64,000 bases of DNA from GCA-016700035 sp964646575 (GTDB lineage: Bacteria; Patescibacteriota; Saccharimonadia; CAILAD01; GCA-016700035). A model generated the notes under the pieces. The model saw only the letters and a program-made list of their open reading frames with translations. It ran no database searches and had not been told where the DNA came from. The translations under genes and the position numbers were made by a program. Positions within the stretch are counted from its first letter, which is position 1. Each line of letters begins with the position of its first letter. The DNA lies in the NCBI GenBank assembly GCA_964646575.1, contig CAZYFT010000002.1:1-64000 (forward strand). The letters are read 5' to 3'. Below, one piece after another: positions 31,897 through 40,635 of this stretch.

Positions 31897-32331
31897 ATGG
31901 CTCGTAAGCACAATCCAGACGAAGAGATTTTGCAGGACGAATTCCTCGATGACACCTCAAGCACTTCTGACGAGTGGATGGGGGAGGAAGAATTTGAAGG
32001 GCAGCTTGCCGTCGACGTATATCAAACTAAGGACAGTGTTGTTGTGAAAGCACCGATTGCTGGTGTTCGATCAGAAGATATCGATATCGCAATCTCTGAA
32101 GATGTGATGACAATTCGCGGTGATCGTAAAGAAGAAGTGATTGTAGAAAAAGAGCACTACTATGTTCAGGAATGCTTCTGGGGCTCATTCTCTCGATCAA
32201 TCATCTTGCCTACCTCAACTATTGCCGAGAAGGCTCAGGCCACACTTAAGGACGGCGTGCTCACCGTAACAGTTCCGAAGGTTGTACAAGAGGATAAGGT
32301 GAAGAAGATTAAGGTTAAGCCAGTAGCTTAA
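31897..32331 (+). CDS. Small heat-shock protein (Hsp20/alpha-crystallin)
   Basis: The 144-aa product has an acidic N-terminal arm, then the alpha-crystallin domain: LAVDVYQTKDSVVVKAPIAGV, MTIRGDRKEE, and the family signature DGVLTVTVPK near residues 127-136. It holds unfolding proteins in oligomers. A promoter TTGCGT-18-TATAAT (about 31826-31855) and the ATG behind GATAAGGAGTTTAACT are clear. No CIRCE is present, so it is not controlled like groESL. Confidence 0.94.
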   Translation: MARKHNPDEEILQDEFLDDTSSTSDEWMGEEEFEGQLAVDVYQTKDSVVVKAPIAGVRSEDIDIAISEDVMTIRGDRKEEVIVEKEHYYVQECFWGSFSRSIILPTSTIAEKAQATLKDGVLTVTVPKVVQEDKVKKIKVKPVA

Positions 32332-32345
32332 GCACTAAATCTCTG

Positions 32346-32376
32346 ATTAAAAAACGCCCAATTGATGGGCGTTTTT
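32346..32376. terminator. Bidirectional terminator hsp20 / 86-aa gene
   Basis: AAAAAACGCCCA-ATTGA-TGGGCGTTTTTT works on both strands. Confidence 0.9.
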
Positions 32377-32636
32377 TAATGCTTACGAAATCGCTTCCAG
32401 AGTAGCAGAGAAGCTACCGGTAACAGAGCGAGTAAAATCAGGAGTATCCACGCCAAGATAGTGGGTGAGCATATTGGTGCAGAAGCACCGATCAGCTCAC
32501 ACTGAACACCCGTGCAGTCTATCGGCCCACTCTCACAGTTTTTAAAGTCATAGCTCCACCATATTTGTGACATCACCCAAAACACGGGCACATAGCTTAC
32601 AACAGTAATGAGATACGCTTTTTTGTGAGGCTTCAT
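32376..32636 (-). CDS. Two-TM protein with Cys-rich outer loop, 86 aa
   Basis: Two spans (about residues 8-27 and 58-80) enclose a loop with four Cys (NCESGPIDCTGVQCELIG, then PICS). Its ATG overlaps the solute-binding-protein stop by 4 nt (ATGA), so it is coupled to that gene and may be its membrane partner. The Cys residues could form disulphides outside the cell. No family was recognised. Confidence 0.7.
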   Translation of the reverse strand: MKPHKKAYLITVVSYVPVFWVMSQIWWSYDFKNCESGPIDCTGVQCELIGASAPICSPTILAWILLILLALLPVASLLLWKRFRKH

Positions 32637-33985
32637 TTTCTCGGGTAACTTACAACAATGTCGGTGGCTCGACGTTCGAGATTCTTAACCGCCAACTGTG
32701 GATCTAATCCTGAGAGCACGCTTACTGTAGCATCATAAAAGTACCCGTTCATTTCCTTATCGTTGCCACGGTAAAACGTCTGGGCAGAACTTATTTGTGA
32801 GGCGAATGGACCGATCATCGCATCTCCATCTTGAGCACTAATAAGGTCTTTTCGACTTGTTGGCCTCAGCGTTTCTGCATTAAACTTCTTTTGATTGTCT
32901 TTGGTGGCTGCAAATCGAATAAAGTCCCAGGCTATTTCTGAGTTTGATGAATTTTTATTTACCATCTCAACCCAGTATTGTGCAAAGTTTATCTCTTTCT
33001 GATCTTTAATTTGTGGAAGTTTAGCCATCTTAAACTCTAAGCCGGAATTAAACTGCTTTACCTCTGTAGCCTTAAATGGGTAATTTATCATCATCGCCAC
33101 CTTACCTTCGGCAAACGCCTTCACTGTATAGCCAAGCGTATCCTGAAAAGCGTAGTTCTGCTTCTTAGGATTCGCAAAGCTCGTGTAATACTCCATTGCC
33201 TTAGCTCCAGAAGCGTAGCCGCTCGCATCTGGCTGGGCAAACGTGGCCTTGGTTGGTGGCTCATCCGTCATGCTCGCCCCATTCTGCAACATGAGCGCGG
33301 ACTGGATGTCGACTGACTGATGCACAAACGGCGTACCCAATGCGGCCCCAGATTGAGTAATAGTTTCACCATCTTTCTTGGTGAGCTTACGGCTTATCTC
33401 CGTAAACTCATCCCAGTTTTTTGGAACTCCAACGTTTGCCTCCTTCAACAAAGCAGGATTGTAGTACAGTCCAAGCGTAGAAACTCCGTACGTCACGCCG
33501 CGAATCTTACCGTCATACAATAATCTTTGCGTAGCCGCATCGACGAAAACATCCTTATATACCTTCTCTGTATACACCGTGTCTGGAGCTGGCGTAGAGT
33601 AATCTACATAGCGCGGCATCCAATCATTCAGTACAGAATATATGTCTGGCAAATTGCCTGTTTGAGCCGCCTGAGCTAGCTCGGCGTCGTAACTACCGTA
33701 GTCAATATCGCGTATCTCAATCTTTACGTTCGGATGAAGTTTTTGAAACTGATCAATAATTGGCTGCATGTACCGAGCTTCATCCCATGTGCGCCAGTAG
33801 GTGAGAGTTACTTGTTTTGATTCATCGTACACGACACGACTTTCGCTATCAGCGGGAGCAAGAACAGCACCAAGCCCACTCTTATCTGATTGCGTGTCGG
33901 CTGGACGCGTAGCTAAATAAAGAAAGCCAGCTGCACCAAGTATGATAACAGCAACTGCGCACCAAAAAAGAATTCGCTTAAGCAT
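32633..33985 (-). CDS. Extracellular solute-binding protein (ABC type, family 1), membrane-anchored
   Basis: The ATG at 33985 is chosen since TACAAT lies 7 nt before it. An N-terminal span (FWCAVAVIILGAAGFLYLA) anchors the 450-aa protein. The family signatures follow: VTLTYWRTWDEARYMQPIIDQFQKLHPNVKIEI (about residues 58-90), LPDIYSVLNDWMPRY and GVSTLGLYYNPALLKEANV, as in carbohydrate-binding proteins. No permease or ATPase gene adjoins, so the transporter must lie elsewhere or the protein only senses or binds. Cotranscribed with the 86-aa gene. Confidence 0.85.
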   Translation of the reverse strand: MLKRILFWCAVAVIILGAAGFLYLATRPADTQSDKSGLGAVLAPADSESRVVYDESKQVTLTYWRTWDEARYMQPIIDQFQKLHPNVKIEIRDIDYGSYDAELAQAAQTGNLPDIYSVLNDWMPRYVDYSTPAPDTVYTEKVYKDVFVDAATQRLLYDGKIRGVTYGVSTLGLYYNPALLKEANVGVPKNWDEFTEISRKLTKKDGETITQSGAALGTPFVHQSVDIQSALMLQNGASMTDEPPTKATFAQPDASGYASGAKAMEYYTSFANPKKQNYAFQDTLGYTVKAFAEGKVAMMINYPFKATEVKQFNSGLEFKMAKLPQIKDQKEINFAQYWVEMVNKNSSNSEIAWDFIRFAATKDNQKKFNAETLRPTSRKDLISAQDGDAMIGPFASQISSAQTFYRGNDKEMNGYFYDATVSVLSGLDPQLAVKNLERRATDIVVSYPRK

Positions 33986-33999
33986 TACAACTATTGTAC

Positions 34000-34025
34000 C
34001 AAACCAAAAACGCCCCGAAGGGCGC
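34000..34025 (-). terminator. Terminator after the pilin-like gene
   Basis: Minus strand GCGCCC-TTCG-GGGCG followed by TTTTTGG, directly upstream of the solute-binding-protein promoter. Confidence 0.7.
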
Positions 34026-34051
34026 ATTGGCTTACATGATAAAGCTTTTAC

Positions 34052-34429
34052 TTAAAACTGCGCGAGTACGAAGTTTACAATTGCGTAGCCGAGGAGTGCC
34101 ACAACAATACCAACCACCGCATAAAGAATGGTGTCTTTAGCAGCCTGGGTGTTTTTAGAATCTCCACCGGAAAGAACATAACGCAAGCCGCCAACTACCA
34201 GCATAATAACTGCAGCAACGCCTACGATGTAGAGTAGTATGTTCGTAACACGCCCCACAGCCTGCGGGACTGTTAGGGGACTAGCCGGACCACACTCTAC
34301 GCCACTGTTCAGACCACCAGCTGGATCACCACACGCAGCCAAAGCACGCCCTGGTAGCTGTAATACTGCGGAGACAGCAGATGCGCCCAAGACCGATACC
34401 TTTAAAACTGAGTTGCTAGTAAACTTCAC
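34052..34429 (-). CDS. VirB2/TrbC-like pilin protein, 125 aa
   Basis: An N-terminal signal (ending about GRALAA) precedes a short Cys-containing mature start (ACGDPAGGLNSGVECG), then two hydrophobic helices: VTNILLYIVGVAAVIMLVVGGLRYV and AAKDTILYAVVGIVVALLGYAIVNFV joined by LSGGDSKNTQ. This is the layout of VirB2/TrbC pilins and of the TrbC-like pilins common in CPR secretion loci. It shares a 39-bp identical DNA block with the next gene, so they are tandem duplicates. Confidence 0.8.
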   Translation of the reverse strand: MKFTSNSVLKVSVLGASAVSAVLQLPGRALAACGDPAGGLNSGVECGPASPLTVPQAVGRVTNILLYIVGVAAVIMLVVGGLRYVLSGGDSKNTQAAKDTILYAVVGIVVALLGYAIVNFVLAQF

Positions 34430-34444
34430 GAAAACCTAGGATTT

Positions 34445-34822
34445 TTACGCTGCAAACTGACCGAGTACAAAGTTAACAATCGCATAGGCAAGAAGGGCTA
34501 CAACGATACCGATAACCGCATAAAGAATGGTGTCTTTAGCAGCCTGGGTGTTTTGTGAGCTACCACCAGAGAAGATGTAGCGGAAACCACCAACGATAAG
34601 CATAATCACAGCAACTACACCGATCACAAAGAGCATAGTGTTGGTGATTGTCTGAATGTTTGCCACGAGATCAGTCTGCTGATCGTCGCCCTTAGCGGCA
34701 CTAGCGCCTTCGTTAATTCCGCCTACTGCGGCTGAAGCGTGTCCCGCAAGTGAAGCTGCCACTACGGTATTTCCAGCCAACACGAGTGAACCTTTTTTAA
34801 GTAAATCTTTTGCATTACGCAT
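34445..34822 (-). CDS. VirB2/TrbC-like pilin protein, 125 aa (paralogue)
   Basis: It has the same length and design as 34052-34429: a signal peptide ending near ASAA, then IQTITNTMLFVIGVVAVIMLIVGGFRYI and KDTILYAVIGIVVALLAYAIVNFV joined by FSGGSSQNTQ. The mature N-terminus differs (no Cys, GGINEGASAAKGDDQQ). The ATG follows AAGGAGACAATAAACAAC. The two pilins may form different or mixed filaments. Confidence 0.8.
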   Translation of the reverse strand: MRNAKDLLKKGSLVLAGNTVVAASLAGHASAAVGGINEGASAAKGDDQQTDLVANIQTITNTMLFVIGVVAVIMLIVGGFRYIFSGGSSQNTQAAKDTILYAVIGIVVALLAYAIVNFVLGQFAA

Positions 34823-34965
34823 GTTGTTTATTGTCTCCTTGACTACTAATGATAGCTAAGTGGGCGAGTGCACACTACTAGGCACATTCTACTGCAAGGA
34901 GAGATGTATCAGCAAGCATTATGGGCAAAATTCTTATGCTTATTTTATAAACAGAAGTAGGTGGC

Positions 34966-35526
34966 CTAGCGGAACTGTGCACTAACAAAGCTAATAATTG
35001 CTGTACCCAAAAGCGCCACGCCAACACCAATCACCGCATACAAAATTGCATCTTTTGCGGATTTTGTCTTGCCCGGGTCTCCAGCTGAAACCACGTACAA
35101 GATTCCAGAGACTATTACCATAATTACAGAAGCTGCACCAATAACCCACATGAAGAGCTGAATGCCCGAATTGACCACGCTCTGAACGTTTGTGGCCCCA
35201 GCAACAACTGGCAAGAAAAAATCTACTAACGCTCGAGCGATAATAGCAATTACAAAACCGATTACCGTGTAAATAATCGACTGAATAGCCATCTTGGTTC
35301 GATCAGGACGACCGGCAGAAATTACAAACATAAAACCTGAGTACACAATCATGACAACGCCAACTACACCAACCACCCAAAGCAAGAAAGTGAAAAGATT
35401 ATTCACCAACTGGGGAAGTGTGGCTGGGCCATTATTAAATTGTGCCGGCTTATTGGTAGGGAGGGGAAGATTAGTTGCCTCCGCAGCCACAAAAAGCTTA
35501 AGACCAAGTTGATGCAAAACGCCCAT
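34966..35526 (-). CDS. Double VirB2-like pilin-domain protein, 186 aa
   Basis: Two copies of the two-helix pilin unit are joined in one chain: residues about 40-100 (LLWVVGVVGVVMIVYSGFMF ... RPDRTKMAIQSIIYTVIG) and 115-186 (LFMWVIGAASVIMVIVSGIL ... DPGKTKSAKDAILYAVIG). Each has the SAG-x-P/D-x-K-T-x2-A linker. It resembles a fused pilin dimer. Four nt separate it from the upstream 286-aa gene, so they are coupled. Confidence 0.75.
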   Translation of the reverse strand: MGVLHQLGLKLFVAAEATNLPLPTNKPAQFNNGPATLPQLVNNLFTFLLWVVGVVGVVMIVYSGFMFVISAGRPDRTKMAIQSIIYTVIGFVIAIIARALVDFFLPVVAGATNVQSVVNSGIQLFMWVIGAASVIMVIVSGILYVVSAGDPGKTKSAKDAILYAVIGVGVALLGTAIISFVSAQFR

Positions 35527-35530
35527 AATA

Positions 35531-36391
35531 TTACCCCGTTATCACTCTACCAATTAAGTTAAATATCAAACTCACCGAAGCAACTCCAAGTAATCCAATT
35601 ACCGCATACGTAATAATCTTGCGAGCAGACTGAATAGCTTGTGGGTTTCCGGCAGCGGTCATCATTCTGATACCTCCCACAATTATCATCGTTACAGCCA
35701 ATGCGCCTCCAAGGAACTGTATGTACTGCCATACCGCAACAATAAGCTCGAGGATGGTGTTCTGGTCAAAGTTATTTAGGTCTACACCCAAGAAGCGTCC
35801 ACCACCAGTAACGCCGATAAGGTCTAGCGTTACACGAGCAGCAAAAAAGAGCGCAATGCTAGAAGCAGCTAACGTGATGCGTTTCTTACCAGCTTTCAAC
35901 GCCTCTGGGGAGGCTCCACCGGTAATAACTTGCACCATGCCCAGGCCGATCATAATTGCAAAAACAAGCACCCCAATATTTAAAATGTAGTTTGTAAGGT
36001 TCTCTACAATAGATTCAATTGCAGTTTGATTATTGCCTCCAGTGCAAAGTGTAGAAACGAAGCCGCTACTAATAATTTGCCCATCAGCCTTAATATCATT
36101 ACAAGTGCCTTTAACGGACTGGGGGTTGCTGAGCCTCTCATTTTCGGCAGCCGTACTTGTACCATTGCCAATTGGCTCACTTCGAGCGGGACCTTTAGTT
36201 CCTGGAGGAAGATTCTCAACACATAACGTCCCCCGTGTTGTGTCTTGCCGAGTTGTACCAGCAACACCTCCCGTAAGCGTACAGGGTTTACCGGCATCAT
36301 TTTGTTGATCGGCATAAGCAACCGGAAGGGTATATACATGTAGACTAATAACCAAAAGAATAAGGAATAAGTACGCGAGGCGGCTTTTCAT
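35531..36391 (-). CDS. Secreted/membrane protein with two VirB2-like units, 286 aa
   Basis: A signal peptide (residues 1-27) is followed by about 100 polar residues with four Cys (CTLTGG, LCVENL, TCND, LCTGG), then two pilin-like helix pairs: NIGVLVFAIMIGLGMVQVITGG ... KKRITLAASSIALF and FLGGALAVTMIIVGGIRMMTAAGNPQAIQSARKIITYAVIG. The Cys domain may be exposed as an adhesive or capping head. It is divergent from the virB6-like gene by 42 bp, so a shared control region is likely. Confidence 0.7.
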   Translation of the reverse strand: MKSRLAYLFLILLVISLHVYTLPVAYADQQNDAGKPCTLTGGVAGTTRQDTTRGTLCVENLPPGTKGPARSEPIGNGTSTAAENERLSNPQSVKGTCNDIKADGQIISSGFVSTLCTGGNNQTAIESIVENLTNYILNIGVLVFAIMIGLGMVQVITGGASPEALKAGKKRITLAASSIALFFAARVTLDLIGVTGGGRFLGVDLNNFDQNTILELIVAVWQYIQFLGGALAVTMIIVGGIRMMTAAGNPQAIQSARKIITYAVIGLLGVASVSLIFNLIGRVITG

Positions 36392-36433
36392 GTCCCTTAT
36401 TATAAGCGGGTTTGGTATAATTTCGGTAGGGTA

Positions 36434-39400
36434 ATGAATATTCTTTCCAAAAAACTGAATATATTTCAGCAGGGGGCGCTGTTTGGCGTCCTGCTTATTC
36501 TTTCATTTTTGACATTTTCACAAAAAGCCGCTGCCGCCTCTGCTCCGGGCAAATGGCTGGATCCCCAAGGTGGACAGTGCCAATGGCTAAATGCAGCGCA
36601 GATTAGGTGTGCACCGGTTGCCGGGGCAGCTGTTGCAAACTATGCAGATTACTATTTTGACCCGCAATCCACCCTCGCTGCTGGGCACGCTGTATACCGA
36701 GTAAATGGAAATGATGAAAATCTTTCAGATTGGGGATACATCCATATCCTCAGCGATTACGAAGTAGCCCAAATAAGTAACAGTCCAACAGATGCCGTTG
36801 GTGGCTACGAGCAAAAACCCATCCAAGATTCTGATAATTTCGCCAATACATCTGATGAAGAAATTAATGGGCGTCTAGTTTGTGGTCCGGGTAATACATC
36901 TGCAGATTGTACGTTGGGCTTTACCAAGAACACAACTCAGTCAAAAAACCCTCTTTCTGAAAAAGACTACCTCGCCGCACTTACTATTGTCTCCAATGGA
37001 GGAAGTGAGTTCTTTAATGGAAAAGCCGCGGAAGAAGACTGCGCCGAGGATGCTGGCTCATTGGGTTTTGTGTTGTGTCCAATTTTAAAAACAACACGTA
37101 ATGCTGTGACAGCCCTCATCGGGGACGGGACTGGCAAGGGCTTCTTGGTGGAGTTACTCACTATCCGACCACTAAGCTCCACAAACACTCCAGAACTTTA
37201 CAATGGCTGGCAAGCTGTGAGAAATATCGCTCTCGGGCTGTACATATTAGTGTTTGTTTTAATTATCTTTGGTAATGGAATCGGTTACGACCCCTACACA
37301 ATTAAGCGAGCATTACCTCGATTGGCAGCCGGCGTTGTCTTAACATTCGCCTCATGGTGGATCATGCAGACACTTGTAGATCTTTCGAACCTTGTGGGTA
37401 ATGTTATTCCCGCCTTTGTTGCTCAAATTTCCGGAAATGCCGGAATTGCCGACTATGCAATCGATCTGAATCCTGCCCTTGCCTTAAGTTCCGTAATCCT
37501 GCTCATTGTGGTTGCGTTTGTCGCCCTAGGCGCCTTGCTGGTTGGAATTGCTGGTTTAATTATGCGCATAGTTATAATTTATGCGCTTGTCCTCCTAGCG
37601 CCCGTTGCATTCATAGCCTGGGTATTACCAAACACTGAAAGCATCTTTAAAAAATGGTGGAAAAACCTCGTTAAGGTACTCATGATGTTTCCAATAGTTA
37701 CAGGAATGCTATCACTCTCCTTGTTCTTCCAGACTGTTCTGTTAAACACTCAAACCGATGCAGCTGGAAATAGTAATGGTGCCGGCGGGGCAGCAGCGAA
37801 CTCGGTAACCGGAATAGTAGGTATGCTTGCACCACTCATCGCAATCATCATGATTCCTAAGACCTTTAAGTGGGGTGGAGAGGCTTTCGCTGCGGCGGCT
37901 GGATACATGGCCGGAAAGGCCAGTGGGGCTGCCGACAAAGTTGCAAACGCGCCAAAAACTGTTGGTGGCAAAGCTGCCGGGAGCGCAAAAGAACGAGCAC
38001 TTGCAAGTGACCGTGTAGCTCGTATGACTGGCGGCATGGCTTCCAACAGGCTAGGTCGGCTGGCTGGCGGAAAAGCTGCTATGCGAGCTAGTGGTAGAGC
38101 CAGAGGTAGGGTTGTGAGTGAGGCCGAAAGTCTAACGAAGAATATGACAAACGACCAGCTCGAGAAAATTGCTGCAACCGGGACCACAGAAGAAAGAATC
38201 GCAGCAATTGGTCAGCTCGCAAAGCGAGGTGACCGTAAAAAACTTGCTAGCCTTGGATCAAAAGATGGAAAAACCGCAAAGGCCTACAATGAAGCAAGTA
38301 GTAGATATGCTGGTGATTTTGGAAAGAATGCAGACCTTCGAAGGATTGGTGGCAAGCTAACTAATACGAGCGACCTGTCGGTCGAAGATGCAGCAAACCT
38401 CAACCAAGACGCGCTGGCAGTTGGCCTGGCAACTGGATCTATTTCCTACGCAACAGCCAAGTCCATGTATGAAAGCGATAAGGTTAAAGCATCATTGTCT
38501 CCTCAAAAAATGCACGACCTCACAACTTATCTAAGCGGGGCAGGCTACAAGGACTCTTCAGGTAAGCCTATTCAGGTGCAGGGTAAGAATAACCGTTCAG
38601 ACACCGATACTGTGATCGGAACAAGAACTACCGCTGATGGTCGAGGTCAGAAGATTACAGTAAATGGATCCAGCTCACTAAATACGCAACTCAAGGCAAC
38701 TGCCGTACAGGCAAAAGTTCAATACGATGATCATATGAATGGAGTTGTTGACGCCAGCGGGAATCGAGTACCGATGAATGTTAACCCCGAATCTGTAGCT
38801 CTAGATCCTAACACTACAAGCATTGAAACACCTCCTGTAGTTAAGGCTGCACCGAGTGGCTCTATACCCTACAGGGCAGGTAAGGCTGTTGGGCAGGTAC
38901 GCAGCCAAATGGGCCAAGGAGGTTACGTGGCAGTGCCCGGAGGAAACACCACCAATACTGGGGCCCCAACTCAGCAGGCAAGCCCAGCGCCACCACCGCC
39001 GCCACCACCAAGTGGAGGGGCACCAACTTACACCACACCGGCCGGAGCACCTAGGTATACGACGAGCGGTACGCCTGTACCTCCACCTCCAACCGGTAAC
39101 GTTCCAGTTTGGAGCAACCCTACACCGCCACCGCCAAGTGGAACCTCAGGCAGCACAACACCACCTCCATACACGGGTCCAGCGGCGCCATGGCAGCCAG
39201 CCCCAAGTTCACAAACCCCACCTCCACCACCAAGTGGAGGGGCGCCTACCAGCACGAGCGGTGGAGGCACAGTCATAAACAATGTCACCAACGAAAATTC
39301 AACGACAAATAACAACTCAACTACCAACAACGTAAAAACCGTTCTCAACAACAACGGCATACCGAGTTCGATTGCGCTTGGTGCAGCCACGCAGCTTGGA

Positions 39401-39646
39401 AGTGCCAAAAATCGCTTCGGAGCAGGATCAGCTGAACACGACGGCCTAGCCGGTATCGAGAGTAAGCTCAATGATCTGGGTCGTATGATTCAGTCCGGCT
39501 CACTCAGCCAAACTCGATTGCGTGAAAACATCCGTGACATCCATCGTGATATCGATGATCTCCCGCCCGGAGCACATGACCAGCAAGATAACCTACGTGG
39601 CGTACTCAATAACATCGAACGCAATGCCACCGACGACGAGGCATAG
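36434..39646 (+). CDS. VirB6/TrbL-like type IV secretion membrane protein with long Pro-rich tail
   Basis: The 1070-aa product has a signal/first span, a 220-residue polar region, then several membrane spans at about residues 260-480 (ALGLYILVFVLIIFGNGIGYD, ALVLLAPVAFIAWVLPNTESIFKKWWKNLVKVLMMFPIVTG), the VirB6/TrbL core of the inner-membrane channel. After that comes a charged Ala/Gly helical region, a Pro-rich linker (about 840-950) and a conserved-looking C-terminal 110 residues. TATAAT and GGTAGGGT precede the ATG. It heads the plus-strand secretion operon. Confidence 0.85.
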   Translation: MNILSKKLNIFQQGALFGVLLILSFLTFSQKAAAASAPGKWLDPQGGQCQWLNAAQIRCAPVAGAAVANYADYYFDPQSTLAAGHAVYRVNGNDENLSDWGYIHILSDYEVAQISNSPTDAVGGYEQKPIQDSDNFANTSDEEINGRLVCGPGNTSADCTLGFTKNTTQSKNPLSEKDYLAALTIVSNGGSEFFNGKAAEEDCAEDAGSLGFVLCPILKTTRNAVTALIGDGTGKGFLVELLTIRPLSSTNTPELYNGWQAVRNIALGLYILVFVLIIFGNGIGYDPYTIKRALPRLAAGVVLTFASWWIMQTLVDLSNLVGNVIPAFVAQISGNAGIADYAIDLNPALALSSVILLIVVAFVALGALLVGIAGLIMRIVIIYALVLLAPVAFIAWVLPNTESIFKKWWKNLVKVLMMFPIVTGMLSLSLFFQTVLLNTQTDAAGNSNGAGGAAANSVTGIVGMLAPLIAIIMIPKTFKWGGEAFAAAAGYMAGKASGAADKVANAPKTVGGKAAGSAKERALASDRVARMTGGMASNRLGRLAGGKAAMRASGRARGRVVSEAESLTKNMTNDQLEKIAATGTTEERIAAIGQLAKRGDRKKLASLGSKDGKTAKAYNEASSRYAGDFGKNADLRRIGGKLTNTSDLSVEDAANLNQDALAVGLATGSISYATAKSMYESDKVKASLSPQKMHDLTTYLSGAGYKDSSGKPIQVQGKNNRSDTDTVIGTRTTADGRGQKITVNGSSSLNTQLKATAVQAKVQYDDHMNGVVDASGNRVPMNVNPESVALDPNTTSIETPPVVKAAPSGSIPYRAGKAVGQVRSQMGQGGYVAVPGGNTTNTGAPTQQASPAPPPPPPPSGGAPTYTTPAGAPRYTTSGTPVPPPPTGNVPVWSNPTPPPPSGTSGSTTPPPYTGPAAPWQPAPSSQTPPPPPSGGAPTSTSGGGTVINNVTNENSTTNNNSTTNNVKTVLNNNGIPSSIALGAATQLGSAKNRFGAGSAEHDGLAGIESKLNDLGRMIQSGSLSQTRLRENIRDIHRDIDDLPPGAHDQQDNLRGVLNNIERNATDDEA

Positions 39647-39648
39647 TT

Positions 39649-40488
39649 ATGGGGCAGTATAAAGTCCCTCAAAACGTAGAGAGTGAAGATAGACTCCTAG
39701 GCCCCTTAACGATGAAGCAATTCATCTACGCTATCATTGGTCTTGGGTGGGGATTCCTTATTTGGCGTATTCTCTCACCGGGAGGCACGGCTGCAATCCC
39801 CATTATGCTTCTGCTCATTGTGCCGGTTTCTGGTTTTATGCTTCTCTTGGCATTCGGCAAAAGGGAAGAGCAGAGTTTTGAGAATTATCTCATTGCCCTC
39901 ATTCGTTTTAGTGTCGTACCGCGCAAGCGCATTTGGCTGAAAGACGACTTTAAGGGTGAAGTGATTATTGATGCACCACCTCCGCCAAAACCCACAACTC
40001 CAACTAAAGAAGATATTGCGCATGTCCACAGCCGCTTACAACAACTCTCACTAGTTGTAGACACGCGTGGACACGCCAAGACTCCAGATGTTCAGCTGGC
40101 CGACCAAACAAATCGGGCTGCGGAATTTTCTCAGCGCGTATTTACACCTCCGGAACTCCAAAAACCTATCTTAGAAGGGGGAGTGCAAGAACAAGATGAC
40201 GTATTAGCAACAACAGAAGCAACAGCCGCTCAAGCGCAAAAAGTTGATGAGCTACTACAAAACCAAGAGTACTCCATACGCGAAGAGGCCATGAAAAAGA
40301 TGACTCAGGCCGTCGAAAATCCCGAAACTCAGGCCGCCGAAACCCCTACACAAACCTCCCAGCCACCAGCTGATAATGCTATACTGAAAAAGGTTATGGA
40401 TGCACCTCACCTAAGTGTTGCTCAGGTAGCCCAAGTGGCTAATCGTGGGCAGCTCGCACAAGGTCAGGAAATCCAAATCCAACAATAA
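39649..40488 (+). CDS. PrgI family protein (VirB3-like)
   Basis: It begins 3 nt after the VirB6-like stop. The first 100 residues match the PrgI type: QYKVPQNVESEDRLLGPLTMKQFIYAIIG, two spans (about 25-45 and 50-70), KREEQSFENYLIALIRF and PRKRIW. PrgI is the VirB3-equivalent membrane subunit next to VirB4 in Gram-positive and CPR systems. The remaining 170 residues are an added soluble, Gln/Ala/Pro-rich extension not typical of the short PrgI proteins. Confidence 0.88.
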   Translation: MGQYKVPQNVESEDRLLGPLTMKQFIYAIIGLGWGFLIWRILSPGGTAAIPIMLLLIVPVSGFMLLLAFGKREEQSFENYLIALIRFSVVPRKRIWLKDDFKGEVIIDAPPPPKPTTPTKEDIAHVHSRLQQLSLVVDTRGHAKTPDVQLADQTNRAAEFSQRVFTPPELQKPILEGGVQEQDDVLATTEATAAQAQKVDELLQNQEYSIREEAMKKMTQAVENPETQAAETPTQTSQPPADNAILKKVMDAPHLSVAQVAQVANRGQLAQGQEIQIQQ

Positions 40489-40635
40489 AACGTATAAAAA
40501 CCAAGACAGAAGACCCTCTAAATAACAAAATCTTTGAAGGTTGCTGTCTTTTTTTGTTATGATGATATATTCGTCACTCAACAGCAATACAGTGATGAGG
40601 GTGTTCAAAAGTAAAAGAGGGAGAGAGAAGTTCGC
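40489..40635 (+). promoter_or_regulatory. Intra-operon attenuator-like region before the VirB4 N-domain gene
   Basis: AAGACAG / CTGTCTT with a long loop, followed by TTTTTTG, reads like a weak terminator; TCACT/AGTGA can form a second hairpin before the ribosome-binding site. This could lower or reset expression between prgI and virB4. No strong promoter was seen. Confidence 0.4.

Noticed and set aside
38980..39250. Repeated Pro-codon blocks that look like short tandem repeats
   Set aside because: They encode the Pro-rich linker of the VirB6-like protein; no CRISPR-like unit or spacer structure.
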